Below are positions 42,668 to 56,816 of a stretch of DNA of 64,000 nucleotides, piece by piece. How positions within the stretch are numbered: position 1 is the stretch's first letter; each line of letters opens with the position of its first letter. Origin of the DNA: Hippasteria phrygiana (lineage: Eukaryota; Echinodermata; Asteroidea; Valvatida; Goniasteridae); the NCBI GenBank assembly GCA_037893225.1, contig JAZGUH010000529.1:620001-684000 (forward strand), given 5' to 3'. Below the pieces are notes generated by a model. The model ran no database searches and was not told the origin of the DNA. It saw only the letters and a program-made list of their open reading frames with translations. The position numbers were made by a program, and so were the translations under genes.

Positions 42668-43036
42668 ATGGATTCCATCTGGAAGGCCTCAATTAAAAGC
42701 AAGATTTTAAGAAAGACTGTACACAGAGGCAGAAAAAATTGTAGAATATGGACAGGATATGTCCAGCAGAAATATGGCATTATTAATGTTGTCATGCCTG
42801 GCTCAAAATCAAATTCACGCACAAGGATGCGTGTGCACAGGTTGACTTACATTGTTTATTCTGGAGTCCTTGATCTTCCCCGGGGGTATGATGTCAGTCA
42901 CCTGTGCCACAACTCCTTGTGCGTGAATTTTGATCACCTGTCACTTGAGCCACACGCCATCAACACTTCAAGATCTCGTTGTAAGAGATGCCGTTTGTGT
43001 TCGGGCCATGGCCCATACAAGGATTGTCTTCGTTAA
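42668..43036 (+). CDS. His-Cys box endonuclease, unit 2
   Basis: Translation identical to the unit 1 copy; the 5' exons and splice signals are retained although the leader is absent. Confidence 0.88.
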   Translation: MDSIWKASIKSKILRKTVHRGRKNCRIWTGYVQQKYGIINVVMPGSKSNSRTRMRVHRLTYIVYSGVLDLPRGYDVSHLCHNSLCVNFDHLSLEPHAINTSRSRCKRCRLCSGHGPYKDCLR

Positions 43037-43133
43037 AATGTAATTAAGGATAACTTTTTGGCTCACCATTAAGTTTGATAACTGAAATTGCTCACCATGC
43101 ATTTTTTGATGCTACACTTTTTGCTTTTATAAT

Positions 43134-45146
43134 TCATTTTTGATTGAAACGTATGCTGTAATTGTGCTCACTCTGAATTCTTTGCAAATCCACATCTGGA
43201 GGGATTGCTGACTTGGGTTCCAGTTGCCCTTTCTTGTACAATGACTTGGCACAGTTGTACAAGTTATATCGTTGTGCCCTACACTTTGCCCTTCGTATTT
43301 TATAATGTGTGCTCCTAGCCCGTTTGGAATGATATTTTTCTTTTCTGTCCATTTCAGCCAGACTTTTGGCAGCTGCAGATCCTGGCAAAACAGGACAACC
43401 TGCAGCTTCACACTTGAGGATGATTGAGTTGGCATGGCCATTGTTGACAAGGTGAACTGCGCTGTGGTCTCTTGAGAGAGCATTTCTGGAAAAGGTTAGT
43501 GTCCCTTTTGGATTAGTACTTGAAAAAGCATGGTTCATGGACTCTGCTTTTTGTGTACTTGTCCCATATCTGGTTTTTTGCATTGCCTCGTGACCAATTC
43601 TCTTCTGAATTTTCAGTAAAAGCAGTTTCTTGTCAGACTCGAGCATTTTCAGTTTTCCCCTAACATGAACAGGAAGGTATGGAAATCTGTAATTGCCATT
43701 GCAAACCAAGGACCGCTTTTTGCAAAGGTTGTGGCGACCTTGGTAACATTCGGGAATGGTTGAGGCAGCCTGTTCAGCCATGTCATACATTTGGGCAAAG
43801 TTTCTTCCACATTTCTTGAGGATTGCCCCTGCTTCTGCTTGTACCCTGTGACTTACATCGTCACCTAACCGGTCTTATATCTTTTTCTTTTCTTTTTTAG
43901 TTCTACCAGGCATCATGTCACCACTGAATTTGGCCCGACTGATTGCAGAACCGAGTGATCGATTTAAGTGAGGTGGGTCAAGAAAGTGTTCTGGCTCGAT
44001 ACCTGCTTTAATTCTCATCTGAGACATAAAACCTTTTGCCATACACCCGTCCGCATCGCTTGTTACTCTATCTGCCAACAAGGGTTCCTTACACTCTAGA
44101 AGTTTCTTGGCACATTGAATTCCCCCTTCTCTTTCATCCCCCATGTTGTAATTTGCTGGGCGTGTAGCGCTACAAGAATCTGTGTGCTCGGAACACTTGT
44201 TACTGCTGTGTTTGCCTGACATTTGATTTGCACATTTACAGAGTTTATTCTCGTGGTGGTACATTACTACCATTTTTTTGGTGGTTACATTCTCACATAC
44301 TACGTCCCTAGTTTGGGTTGCCGGCACAAATGGTGTTTTTTTCCGACAGTTTCTCAAGGGGTTATTGTATTGTCTATCTAATTCGACAGCAATCGGTTTT
44401 TCTCTGTCATAGCCCTGTAATTCTTGAATACCTTTGACCAGTTTTCTCTTTTCAGCCATACTTCTATCATTTTCATTGATAATAATGTCCCCACATTTGC
44501 TTGCTGTTTTCTGCAGCCCACTGATTGAAGGAACAGTTGTACCCAATGCTGTCAAAAGTCGTCTTGCTCCTGTGGCTGCAATACCCGTGTTGAGGAGACC
44601 AACTTGGAAGGCCATGTTTGGAGTTGCAGTGCGTCGGCCTCTGCTGACCTGAGGTATCTCTGAGTACAGCTTCTTCCTTCCTGTCGAGAAGTGGCACTTG
44701 TTGCATGACAGCACCTCTGAAACAGCAAGGCCCCGGTGTGTTTCTTGCTCTGCCTGTAGCTGAGGCCAGCCATCACAGTCAGGATTCGCATGCTGATGGT
44801 CCAGTGCAGCTCGAACACTTGTCTCAACTGTAGTGTTGACATGAACAATTCTGTAGCCGCCTGGGTTCAAGTTGTCAGCTCCTTCCCTCTGGAGTCTGCT
44901 TATCGGCGTTATTTCCTCAATTTTCGGTCGCAGCACCATCACAGTTTTATTAGTTCTGGCACCTGGTGGGTTGTAGAAAGAACCTCGCTCATCTCTGGGA
45001 AAGGCCAGTTGCAATTGTTCATTTGTGGGTCTGATATAGGAAGATGAAACATCAGCCTTTTCTCTTATCAACTGACATGTCAGACCATTGCCTTTTTTAA
45101 AATAGGCTTTTTTCCTCTTAAACATGCCCTTTCTGTAGCGAACCAT
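43134..45146 (-). pseudogene. MULE transposase with in-frame TAA, unit 2
   Basis: Identical to unit 1, including the TAA at 43875-43877. Confidence 0.8.
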
Positions 45147-46399
45147 GGTGGACCTTTCAGTTGGTGAGTAATTATGGTTATGAAGAGTTTTGTTTATTCC
45201 ATGTCACTATGAACATCTAACAAAAAAATAATGGTGCACTAACAATAAACATCCATTGTTACGCACGCCGAGCGTGCCGCGTGGTCACACTAAATTAGAC
45301 TAGCAAAGCTATTGCATTTCATTCAGTGCATGCTTAAGTTACTGCTTCCCTGTTGTGCCAATAACCAAAGGCATTTTCTAAATATGAACTAGTTGGTGAA
45401 ATGAAAATTATTAAATTCATAAAGCAAGTCAAAATGAATTCGATTTGTGACATTTCTATTTTCTTCAGAGTTTTGGCTTATCTTGCCTAATAGTATAGTT
45501 TGAAAAAATGTCTGAAATTCCCCAACCCACCAATCTGACCATACTTCCCCCCCCCCCCCCCCCCACCCCACCCCACCCCAGAAAAAAAATGCTTAGGAAA
45601 ACATTGGATCAAATAAAGAGGTTGCTAATGAATTTAGAGTTTACTAGTGCTTGGTTTGTTTTAGTATCTTCAGTGTGTCGTGCATTTTTGTAAAGGAAGA
45701 GCTTCCCCTTTTGACTTGACTTTGCATTGGCAATACATGCACCTTTGAATAACATGGCAAAAATCTGAGTATGCGGACTAAACTGTAGCGCCCCATTTTA
45801 GAACAGCAAGTCTATCGCATTTCATTTTTTGAAGTGGTTACTGTATTTTAGTTAAATTTTCACTGTTTTGAGGCCCATTTTTTCACCAAAGGCCCCAGTG
45901 GGTGCTATTAAATGAAGCCAACATGGCGGCGCCCATATGCCAAGTGTACTCGCCAAAAATAGGTATGTTTCATGTTTTGAACTATGAAATCTCACAGAAA
46001 ACACAGTAATGATTACACACACGATAGAGAACAAAATGGGTTCTGTCTTTCTTTTCTTTTTTTGCTCTCGCTGTCTTTTTATTCACATACACATTTCAGA
46101 TGCCTATCCGCCATGTTATCAACATGTTTACATTGGTTGCGCTGAGGCTCGTAAATTTACACGTGCTCTTTGTTACTGAAAATTAAAGACTTTTGTTGGA
46201 CAAGTAAGTAGTTTGCCTGCATGGTTTCACCCAATATTTAGACTGAGATGTATATTTATTTATTTTTATTTGTAGCATGCCCAGGCTAGGGCTATCATGA
46301 CTGCTGGAGAAAACTTTTGACCAATGGTAGCAAAGGTAAGTTGACCTCACGCTCGCGGTCTGTATTGTTTGTTATGCAGATTTCTTAAACCATAGCAAA

Positions 46400-46768
46400 A
46401 TGGATTCCATCTGGAAGGCCTCAATTAAAAGCAAGATTTTAAGAAAGACTGTACACAGAGGCAGAAAAAATTGTAGAATATGGACAGGATATGTCCAGCA
46501 GAAATATGGCATTATTAATGTTGTCATGCCTGGCTCAAAATCAAATTCACGCACAAGGATGCGTGTGCACAGGTTGACTTACATTGTTTATTCTGGAGTC
46601 CTTGATCTTCCCCGGGGGTATGATGTCAGTCACCTGTGCCACAACTCCTTGTGCGTGAATTTTGATCACCTGTCACTTGAGCCACACGCCATCAACACTT
46701 CAAGATCTCGTTGTAAGAGATGCCGTTTGTGTTCGGGCCATGGCCCATACAAGGATTGTCTTCGTTAA
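46400..46768 (+). CDS. His-Cys box endonuclease, unit 3
   Basis: Translation identical to the unit 1 copy. Confidence 0.88.
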   Translation: MDSIWKASIKSKILRKTVHRGRKNCRIWTGYVQQKYGIINVVMPGSKSNSRTRMRVHRLTYIVYSGVLDLPRGYDVSHLCHNSLCVNFDHLSLEPHAINTSRSRCKRCRLCSGHGPYKDCLR

Positions 46769-46865
46769 AATGTAATTAAGGATAACTTTTTGGCTCACCA
46801 TTAAGTTTGATAACTGAAATTGCTCACCATGCATTTTTTGATGCTACACTTTTTGCTTTTATAAT

Positions 46866-48878
46866 TCATTTTTGATTGAAACGTATGCTGTAATTGTGCT
46901 CACTCTGAATTCTTTGCAAATCCACATCTGGAGGGATTGCTGACTTGGGTTCCAGTTGCCCTTTCTTGTACAATGACTTGGCACAGTTGTACAAGTTATA
47001 TCGTTGTGCCCTACACTTTGCCCTTCGTATTTTATAATGTGTGCTCCTAGCCCGTTTGGAATGATATTTTTCTTTTCTGTCCATTTCAGCCAGACTTTTG
47101 GCAGCTGCAGATCCTGGCAAAACAGGACAACCTGCAGCTTCACACTTGAGGATGATTGAGTTGGCATGGCCATTGTTGACAAGGTGAACTGCGCTGTGGT
47201 CTCTTGAGAGAGCATTTCTGGAAAAGGTTAGTGTCCCTTTTGGATTAGTACTTGAAAAAGCATGGTTCATGGACTCTGCTTTTTGTGTACTTGTCCCATA
47301 TCTGGTTTTTTGCATTGCCTCGTGACCAATTCTCTTCTGAATTTTCAGTAAAAGCAGTTTCTTGTCAGACTCGAGCATTTTCAGTTTTCCCCTAACATGA
47401 ACAGGAAGGTATGGAAATCTGTAATTGCCATTGCAAACCAAGGACCGCTTTTTGCAAAGGTTGTGGCGACCTTGGTAACATTCGGGAATGGTTGAGGCAG
47501 CCTGTTCAGCCATGTCATACATTTGGGCAAAGTTTCTTCCACATTTCTTGAGGATTGCCCCTGCTTCTGCTTGTACCCTGTGACTTACATCGTCACCTAA
47601 CCGGTCTTATATCTTTTTCTTTTCTTTTTTAGTTCTACCAGGCATCATGTCACCACTGAATTTGGCCCGACTGATTGCAGAACCGAGTGATCGATTTAAG
47701 TGAGGTGGGTCAAGAAAGTGTTCTGGCTCGATACCTGCTTTAATTCTCATCTGAGACATAAAACCTTTTGCCATACACCCGTCCGCATCGCTTGTTACTC
47801 TATCTGCCAACAAGGGTTCCTTACACTCTAGAAGTTTCTTGGCACATTGAATTCCCCCTTCTCTTTCATCCCCCATGTTGTAATTTGCTGGGCGTGTAGC
47901 GCTACAAGAATCTGTGTGCTCGGAACACTTGTTACTGCTGTGTTTGCCTGACATTTGATTTGCACATTTACAGAGTTTATTCTCGTGGTGGTACATTACT
48001 ACCATTTTTTTGGTGGTTACATTCTCACATACTACGTCCCTAGTTTGGGTTGCCGGCACAAATGGTGTTTTTTTCCGACAGTTTCTCAAGGGGTTATTGT
48101 ATTGTCTATCTAATTCGACAGCAATCGGTTTTTCTCTGTCATAGCCCTGTAATTCTTGAATACCTTTGACCAGTTTTCTCTTTTCAGCCATACTTCTATC
48201 ATTTTCATTGATAATAATGTCCCCACATTTGCTTGCTGTTTTCTGCAGCCCACTGATTGAAGGAACAGTTGTACCCAATGCTGTCAAAAGTCGTCTTGCT
48301 CCTGTGGCTGCAATACCCGTGTTGAGGAGACCAACTTGGAAGGCCATGTTTGGAGTTGCAGTGCGTCGGCCTCTGCTGACCTGAGGTATCTCTGAGTACA
48401 GCTTCTTCCTTCCTGTCGAGAAGTGGCACTTGTTGCATGACAGCACCTCTGAAACAGCAAGGCCCCGGTGTGTTTCTTGCTCTGCCTGTAGCTGAGGCCA
48501 GCCATCACAGTCAGGATTCGCATGCTGATGGTCCAGTGCAGCTCGAACACTTGTCTCAACTGTAGTGTTGACATGAACAATTCTGTAGCCGCCTGGGTTC
48601 AAGTTGTCAGCTCCTTCCCTCTGGAGTCTGCTTATCGGCGTTATTTCCTCAATTTTCGGTCGCAGCACCATCACAGTTTTATTAGTTCTGGCACCTGGTG
48701 GGTTGTAGAAAGAACCTCGCTCATCTCTGGGAAAGGCCAGTTGCAATTGTTCATTTGTGGGTCTGATATAGGAAGATGAAACATCAGCCTTTTCTCTTAT
48801 CAACTGACATGTCAGACCATTGCCTTTTTTAAAATAGGCTTTTTTCCTCTTAAACATGCCCTTTCTGTAGCGAACCAT
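46866..48878 (-). pseudogene. MULE transposase with in-frame TAA, unit 3
   Basis: Identical to unit 1; TAA at 47607-47609. Confidence 0.8.
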
Positions 48879-50131
48879 GGTGGACCTTTCAGTTGGTGAG
48901 TAATTATGGTTATGAAGAGTTTTGTTTATTCCATGTCACTATGAACATCTAACAAAAAAATAATGGTGCACTAACAATAAACATCCATTGTTACGCACGC
49001 CGAGCGTGCCGCGTGGTCACACTAAATTAGACTAGCAAAGCTATTGCATTTCATTCAGTGCATGCTTAAGTTACTGCTTCCCTGTTGTGCCAATAACCAA
49101 AGGCATTTTCTAAATATGAACTAGTTGGTGAAATGAAAATTATTAAATTCATAAAGCAAGTCAAAATGAATTCGATTTGTGACATTTCTATTTTCTTCAG
49201 AGTTTTGGCTTATCTTGCCTAATAGTATAGTTTGAAAAAATGTCTGAAATTCCCCAACCCACCAATCTGACCATACTTCCCCCCCCCCCCCCCCCCACCC
49301 CACCCCACCCCAGAAAAAAAATGCTTAGGAAAACATTGGATCAAATAAAGAGGTTGCTAATGAATTTAGAGTTTACTAGTGCTTGGTTTGTTTTAGTATC
49401 TTCAGTGTGTCGTGCATTTTTGTAAAGGAAGAGCTTCCCCTTTTGACTTGACTTTGCATTGGCAATACATGCACCTTTGAATAACATGGCAAAAATCTGA
49501 GTATGCGGACTAAACTGTAGCGCCCCATTTTAGAACAGCAAGTCTATCGCATTTCATTTTTTGAAGTGGTTACTGTATTTTAGTTAAATTTTCACTGTTT
49601 TGAGGCCCATTTTTTCACCAAAGGCCCCAGTGGGTGCTATTAAATGAAGCCAACATGGCGGCGCCCATATGCCAAGTGTACTCGCCAAAAATAGGTATGT
49701 TTCATGTTTTGAACTATGAAATCTCACAGAAAACACAGTAATGATTACACACACGATAGAGAACAAAATGGGTTCTGTCTTTCTTTTCTTTTTTTGCTCT
49801 CGCTGTCTTTTTATTCACATACACATTTCAGATGCCTATCCGCCATGTTATCAACATGTTTACATTGGTTGCGCTGAGGCTCGTAAATTTACACGTGCTC
49901 TTTGTTACTGAAAATTAAAGACTTTTGTTGGACAAGTAAGTAGTTTGCCTGCATGGTTTCACCCAATATTTAGACTGAGATGTATATTTATTTATTTTTA
50001 TTTGTAGCATGCCCAGGCTAGGGCTATCATGACTGCTGGAGAAAACTTTTGACCAATGGTAGCAAAGGTAAGTTGACCTCACGCTCGCGGTCTGTATTGT
50101 TTGTTATGCAGATTTCTTAAACCATAGCAAA

Positions 50132-50500
50132 ATGGATTCCATCTGGAAGGCCTCAATTAAAAGCAAGATTTTAAGAAAGACTGTACACAGAGGCAGAAAA
50201 AATTGTAGAATATGGACAGGATATGTCCAGCAGAAATATGGCATTATTAATGTTGTCATGCCTGGCTCAAAATCAAATTCACGCACAAGGATGCGTGTGC
50301 ACAGGTTGACTTACATTGTTTATTCTGGAGTCCTTGATCTTCCCCGGGGGTATGATGTCAGTCACCTGTGCCACAACTCCTTGTGCGTGAATTTTGATCA
50401 CCTGTCACTTGAGCCACACGCCATCAACACTTCAAGATCTCGTTGTAAGAGATGCCGTTTGTGTTCGGGCCATGGCCCATACAAGGATTGTCTTCGTTAA
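50132..50500 (+). CDS. His-Cys box endonuclease, unit 4
   Basis: Translation identical to the unit 1 copy. Confidence 0.88.
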   Translation: MDSIWKASIKSKILRKTVHRGRKNCRIWTGYVQQKYGIINVVMPGSKSNSRTRMRVHRLTYIVYSGVLDLPRGYDVSHLCHNSLCVNFDHLSLEPHAINTSRSRCKRCRLCSGHGPYKDCLR

Positions 50501-50597
50501 AATGTAATTAAGGATAACTTTTTGGCTCACCATTAAGTTTGATAACTGAAATTGCTCACCATGCATTTTTTGATGCTACACTTTTTGCTTTTATAAT

Positions 50598-52610
50598 TCA
50601 TTTTTGATTGAAACGTATGCTGTAATTGTGCTCACTCTGAATTCTTTGCAAATCCACATCTGGAGGGATTGCTGACTTGGGTTCCAGTTGCCCTTTCTTG
50701 TACAATGACTTGGCACAGTTGTACAAGTTATATCGTTGTGCCCTACACTTTGCCCTTCGTATTTTATAATGTGTGCTCCTAGCCCGTTTGGAATGATATT
50801 TTTCTTTTCTGTCCATTTCAGCCAGACTTTTGGCAGCTGCAGATCCTGGCAAAACAGGACAACCTGCAGCTTCACACTTGAGGATGATTGAGTTGGCATG
50901 GCCATTGTTGACAAGGTGAACTGCGCTGTGGTCTCTTGAGAGAGCATTTCTGGAAAAGGTTAGTGTCCCTTTTGGATTAGTACTTGAAAAAGCATGGTTC
51001 ATGGACTCTGCTTTTTGTGTACTTGTCCCATATCTGGTTTTTTGCATTGCCTCGTGACCAATTCTCTTCTGAATTTTCAGTAAAAGCAGTTTCTTGTCAG
51101 ACTCGAGCATTTTCAGTTTTCCCCTAACATGAACAGGAAGGTATGGAAATCTGTAATTGCCATTGCAAACCAAGGACCGCTTTTTGCAAAGGTTGTGGCG
51201 ACCTTGGTAACATTCGGGAATGGTTGAGGCAGCCTGTTCAGCCATGTCATACATTTGGGCAAAGTTTCTTCCACATTTCTTGAGGATTGCCCCTGCTTCT
51301 GCTTGTACCCTGTGACTTACATCGTCACCTAACCGGTCTTATATCTTTTTCTTTTCTTTTTTAGTTCTACCAGGCATCATGTCACCACTGAATTTGGCCC
51401 GACTGATTGCAGAACCGAGTGATCGATTTAAGTGAGGTGGGTCAAGAAAGTGTTCTGGCTCGATACCTGCTTTAATTCTCATCTGAGACATAAAACCTTT
51501 TGCCATACACCCGTCCGCATCGCTTGTTACTCTATCTGCCAACAAGGGTTCCTTACACTCTAGAAGTTTCTTGGCACATTGAATTCCCCCTTCTCTTTCA
51601 TCCCCCATGTTGTAATTTGCTGGGCGTGTAGCGCTACAAGAATCTGTGTGCTCGGAACACTTGTTACTGCTGTGTTTGCCTGACATTTGATTTGCACATT
51701 TACAGAGTTTATTCTCGTGGTGGTACATTACTACCATTTTTTTGGTGGTTACATTCTCACATACTACGTCCCTAGTTTGGGTTGCCGGCACAAATGGTGT
51801 TTTTTTCCGACAGTTTCTCAAGGGGTTATTGTATTGTCTATCTAATTCGACAGCAATCGGTTTTTCTCTGTCATAGCCCTGTAATTCTTGAATACCTTTG
51901 ACCAGTTTTCTCTTTTCAGCCATACTTCTATCATTTTCATTGATAATAATGTCCCCACATTTGCTTGCTGTTTTCTGCAGCCCACTGATTGAAGGAACAG
52001 TTGTACCCAATGCTGTCAAAAGTCGTCTTGCTCCTGTGGCTGCAATACCCGTGTTGAGGAGACCAACTTGGAAGGCCATGTTTGGAGTTGCAGTGCGTCG
52101 GCCTCTGCTGACCTGAGGTATCTCTGAGTACAGCTTCTTCCTTCCTGTCGAGAAGTGGCACTTGTTGCATGACAGCACCTCTGAAACAGCAAGGCCCCGG
52201 TGTGTTTCTTGCTCTGCCTGTAGCTGAGGCCAGCCATCACAGTCAGGATTCGCATGCTGATGGTCCAGTGCAGCTCGAACACTTGTCTCAACTGTAGTGT
52301 TGACATGAACAATTCTGTAGCCGCCTGGGTTCAAGTTGTCAGCTCCTTCCCTCTGGAGTCTGCTTATCGGCGTTATTTCCTCAATTTTCGGTCGCAGCAC
52401 CATCACAGTTTTATTAGTTCTGGCACCTGGTGGGTTGTAGAAAGAACCTCGCTCATCTCTGGGAAAGGCCAGTTGCAATTGTTCATTTGTGGGTCTGATA
52501 TAGGAAGATGAAACATCAGCCTTTTCTCTTATCAACTGACATGTCAGACCATTGCCTTTTTTAAAATAGGCTTTTTTCCTCTTAAACATGCCCTTTCTGT
52601 AGCGAACCAT
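50598..52610 (-). pseudogene. MULE transposase with in-frame TAA, unit 4
   Basis: Identical to unit 1; TAA at 51339-51341. Confidence 0.8.
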
Positions 52611-54337
52611 GGTGGACCTTTCAGTTGGTGAGTAATTATGGTTATGAAGAGTTTTGTTTATTCCATGTCACTATGAACATCTAACAAAAAAATAATGGTG
52701 CACTAACAATAAACATCCATTGTTACGCACGCCGAGCGTGCCGCGTGGTCACACTAAATTAGACTAGCAAAGCTATTGCATTTCATTCAGTGCATGCTTA
52801 AGTTACTGCTTCCCTGTTGTGCCAATAACCAAAGGCATTTTCTAAATATGAACTAGTTGGTGAAATGAAAATTATTAAATTCATAAAGCAAGTCAAAATG
52901 AATTCGATTTGTGACATTTCTATTTTCTTCAGAGTTTTGGCTTATCTTGCCTAATAGTATAGTTTGAAAAAATGTCTGAAATTCCCCAACCCACCAATCT
53001 GACCATACTTCCCCCCCCCCCCCCCCCCACCCCACCCCACCCCAGAAAAAAAATGCTTAGGAAAACATTGGATCAAATAAAGAGGTTGCTAATGAATTTA
53101 GAGTTTACTAGTGCTTGGTTTGTTTTAGTATCTTCAGTGTGTCGTGCATTTTTGTAAAGGAAGAGCTTCCCCTTTTGACTTGACTTTGCATTGGCAATAC
53201 ATGCACCTTTGAATAACATGGCAAAAATCTGAGTATGCGGACTAAACTGTAGCGCCCCATTTTAGAACAGCAAGTCTATCGCATTTCATTTTTTGAAGTG
53301 GTTACTGTATTTTAGTTAAATTTTCACTGTTTTGAGGCCCATTTTTTCACCAAAGGCCCCAGTGGGTGCTATTAAAGGGTGCATGCCACTAAATCTGTGA
53401 AAATCACTGCGCGCGAGCTCATTAATATTTTGTGATCCCTCCGGTAATTTTGAATAAGAGGTCCCTGGGGCCTATAAATTGGACTGATTGTAGAAATATT
53501 TGTGGAAATCAAGAATTGGTGACCCGTGGCTTCCAACTCGGGGGATTCCGTTCACAAAAAAGACCAATACGTGGGTCTATTTGGCATAGAGGCGGGGGGA
53601 TACATTTAGACCTGGGCCCAGAGATGGGCCACCATTTTAGGGGTGGTTTGTAGGGAGGGGAGTATAAAAAAAAAAGAATTCCTTCAACTCTCATAAATTT
53701 GGAAAGAAAATGATTCTAGGAGTCTTAATCTTTAATTTCCAGTCAAAAAAATATTGCCACCTTACTCCTGAGCGTCACCAGGCGGCGCTATTTCTTTCTA
53801 CTTTTGTGTTGGTTACAATGAGCGCCGTATTTAGTGGAGTGGAACCTATATGAAGCCAACATGGCGGCGCCCATATGCCAAGTGTACTCGCCAAAAATAG
53901 GTATGTTTCATGTTTTGAACTATGAAATCTCACAGAAAACACAGTAATGATTACACACACGATAGAGAACAAAATGGGTTCTGTCTTTCTTTTCTTTTTT
54001 TGCTCTCGCTGTCTTTTTATTCACATACACATTTCAGATGCCTATCCGCCATGTTATCAACATGTTTACATTGGTTGCGCTGAGGCTCGTAAATTTACAC
54101 GTGCTCTTTGTTACTGAAAATTAAAGACTTTTGTTGGACAAGTAAGTAGTTTGCCTGCATGGTTTCACCCAATATTTAGACTGAGATGTATATTTATTTA
54201 TTTTTATTTGTAGCATGCCCAGGCTAGGGCTATCATGACTGCTGGAGAAAACTTTTGACCAATGGTAGCAAAGGTAAGTTGACCTCACGCTCGCGGTCTG
54301 TATTGTTTGTTATGCAGATTTCTTAAACCATAGCAAA

Positions 54338-54706
54338 ATGGATTCCATCTGGAAGGCCTCAATTAAAAGCAAGATTTTAAGAAAGACTGTACACAGAGGC
54401 AGAAAAAATTGTAGAATATGGACAGGATATGTCCAGCAGAAATATGGCATTATTAATGTTGTCATGCCTGGCTCAAAATCAAATTCACGCACAAGGATGC
54501 GTGTGCACAGGTTGACTTACATTGTTTATTCTGGAGTCCTTGATCTTCCCCGGGGGTATGATGTCAGTCACCTGTGCCACAACTCCTTGTGCGTGAATTT
54601 TGATCACCTGTCACTTGAGCCACACGCCATCAACACTTCAAGATCTCGTTGTAAGAGATGCCGTTTGTGTTCGGGCCATGGCCCATACAAGGATTGTCTT
54701 CGTTAA
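54338..54706 (+). CDS. His-Cys box endonuclease, unit 5
   Basis: Translation identical to the unit 1 copy. Confidence 0.88.
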   Translation: MDSIWKASIKSKILRKTVHRGRKNCRIWTGYVQQKYGIINVVMPGSKSNSRTRMRVHRLTYIVYSGVLDLPRGYDVSHLCHNSLCVNFDHLSLEPHAINTSRSRCKRCRLCSGHGPYKDCLR

Positions 54707-54803
54707 AATGTAATTAAGGATAACTTTTTGGCTCACCATTAAGTTTGATAACTGAAATTGCTCACCATGCATTTTTTGATGCTACACTTTTTGCTTTTAT
54801 AAT

Positions 54804-56816
54804 TCATTTTTGATTGAAACGTATGCTGTAATTGTGCTCACTCTGAATTCTTTGCAAATCCACATCTGGAGGGATTGCTGACTTGGGTTCCAGTTGCCCT
54901 TTCTTGTACAATGACTTGGCACAGTTGTACAAGTTATATCGTTGTGCCCTACACTTTGCCCTTCGTATTTTATAATGTGTGCTCCTAGCCCGTTTGGAAT
55001 GATATTTTTCTTTTCTGTCCATTTCAGCCAGACTTTTGGCAGCTGCAGATCCTGGCAAAACAGGACAACCTGCAGCTTCACACTTGAGGATGATTGAGTT
55101 GGCATGGCCATTGTTGACAAGGTGAACTGCGCTGTGGTCTCTTGAGAGAGCATTTCTGGAAAAGGTTAGTGTCCCTTTTGGATTAGTACTTGAAAAAGCA
55201 TGGTTCATGGACTCTGCTTTTTGTGTACTTGTCCCATATCTGGTTTTTTGCATTGCCTCGTGACCAATTCTCTTCTGAATTTTCAGTAAAAGCAGTTTCT
55301 TGTCAGACTCGAGCATTTTCAGTTTTCCCCTAACATGAACAGGAAGGTATGGAAATCTGTAATTGCCATTGCAAACCAAGGACCGCTTTTTGCAAAGGTT
55401 GTGGCGACCTTGGTAACATTCGGGAATGGTTGAGGCAGCCTGTTCAGCCATGTCATACATTTGGGCAAAGTTTCTTCCACATTTCTTGAGGATTGCCCCT
55501 GCTTCTGCTTGTACCCTGTGACTTACATCGTCACCTAACCGGTCTTATATCTTTTTCTTTTCTTTTTTAGTTCTACCAGGCATCATGTCACCACTGAATT
55601 TGGCCCGACTGATTGCAGAACCGAGTGATCGATTTAAGTGAGGTGGGTCAAGAAAGTGTTCTGGCTCGATACCTGCTTTAATTCTCATCTGAGACATAAA
55701 ACCTTTTGCCATACACCCGTCCGCATCGCTTGTTACTCTATCTGCCAACAAGGGTTCCTTACACTCTAGAAGTTTCTTGGCACATTGAATTCCCCCTTCT
55801 CTTTCATCCCCCATGTTGTAATTTGCTGGGCGTGTAGCGCTACAAGAATCTGTGTGCTCGGAACACTTGTTACTGCTGTGTTTGCCTGACATTTGATTTG
55901 CACATTTACAGAGTTTATTCTCGTGGTGGTACATTACTACCATTTTTTTGGTGGTTACATTCTCACATACTACGTCCCTAGTTTGGGTTGCCGGCACAAA
56001 TGGTGTTTTTTTCCGACAGTTTCTCAAGGGGTTATTGTATTGTCTATCTAATTCGACAGCAATCGGTTTTTCTCTGTCATAGCCCTGTAATTCTTGAATA
56101 CCTTTGACCAGTTTTCTCTTTTCAGCCATACTTCTATCATTTTCATTGATAATAATGTCCCCACATTTGCTTGCTGTTTTCTGCAGCCCACTGATTGAAG
56201 GAACAGTTGTACCCAATGCTGTCAAAAGTCGTCTTGCTCCTGTGGCTGCAATACCCGTGTTGAGGAGACCAACTTGGAAGGCCATGTTTGGAGTTGCAGT
56301 GCGTCGGCCTCTGCTGACCTGAGGTATCTCTGAGTACAGCTTCTTCCTTCCTGTCGAGAAGTGGCACTTGTTGCATGACAGCACCTCTGAAACAGCAAGG
56401 CCCCGGTGTGTTTCTTGCTCTGCCTGTAGCTGAGGCCAGCCATCACAGTCAGGATTCGCATGCTGATGGTCCAGTGCAGCTCGAACACTTGTCTCAACTG
56501 TAGTGTTGACATGAACAATTCTGTAGCCGCCTGGGTTCAAGTTGTCAGCTCCTTCCCTCTGGAGTCTGCTTATCGGCGTTATTTCCTCAATTTTCGGTCG
56601 CAGCACCATCACAGTTTTATTAGTTCTGGCACCTGGTGGGTTGTAGAAAGAACCTCGCTCATCTCTGGGAAAGGCCAGTTGCAATTGTTCATTTGTGGGT
56701 CTGATATAGGAAGATGAAACATCAGCCTTTTCTCTTATCAACTGACATGTCAGACCATTGCCTTTTTTAAAATAGGCTTTTTTCCTCTTAAACATGCCCT
56801 TTCTGTAGCGAACCAT
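54804..56816 (-). pseudogene. MULE transposase with in-frame TAA, unit 5
   Basis: Identical to unit 1; TAA at 55545-55547. Confidence 0.8.

Larger units (their letters stand above)
42181..45912. mobile_element. Array unit 2, short form
   Basis: 3732 bp, lacking the 474-bp leader. Otherwise identical to unit 1 as far as I can see; it starts at TGAAGCCAACATGGCGGCGC. Confidence 0.9.
45913..49644. mobile_element. Array unit 3, short form
   Basis: 3732 bp; same junction TATTAAA|TGAAGCC on its left. Confidence 0.9.
49645..53376. mobile_element. Array unit 4, short form
   Basis: 3732 bp; the last short unit, followed by the leader of unit 5. Confidence 0.9.
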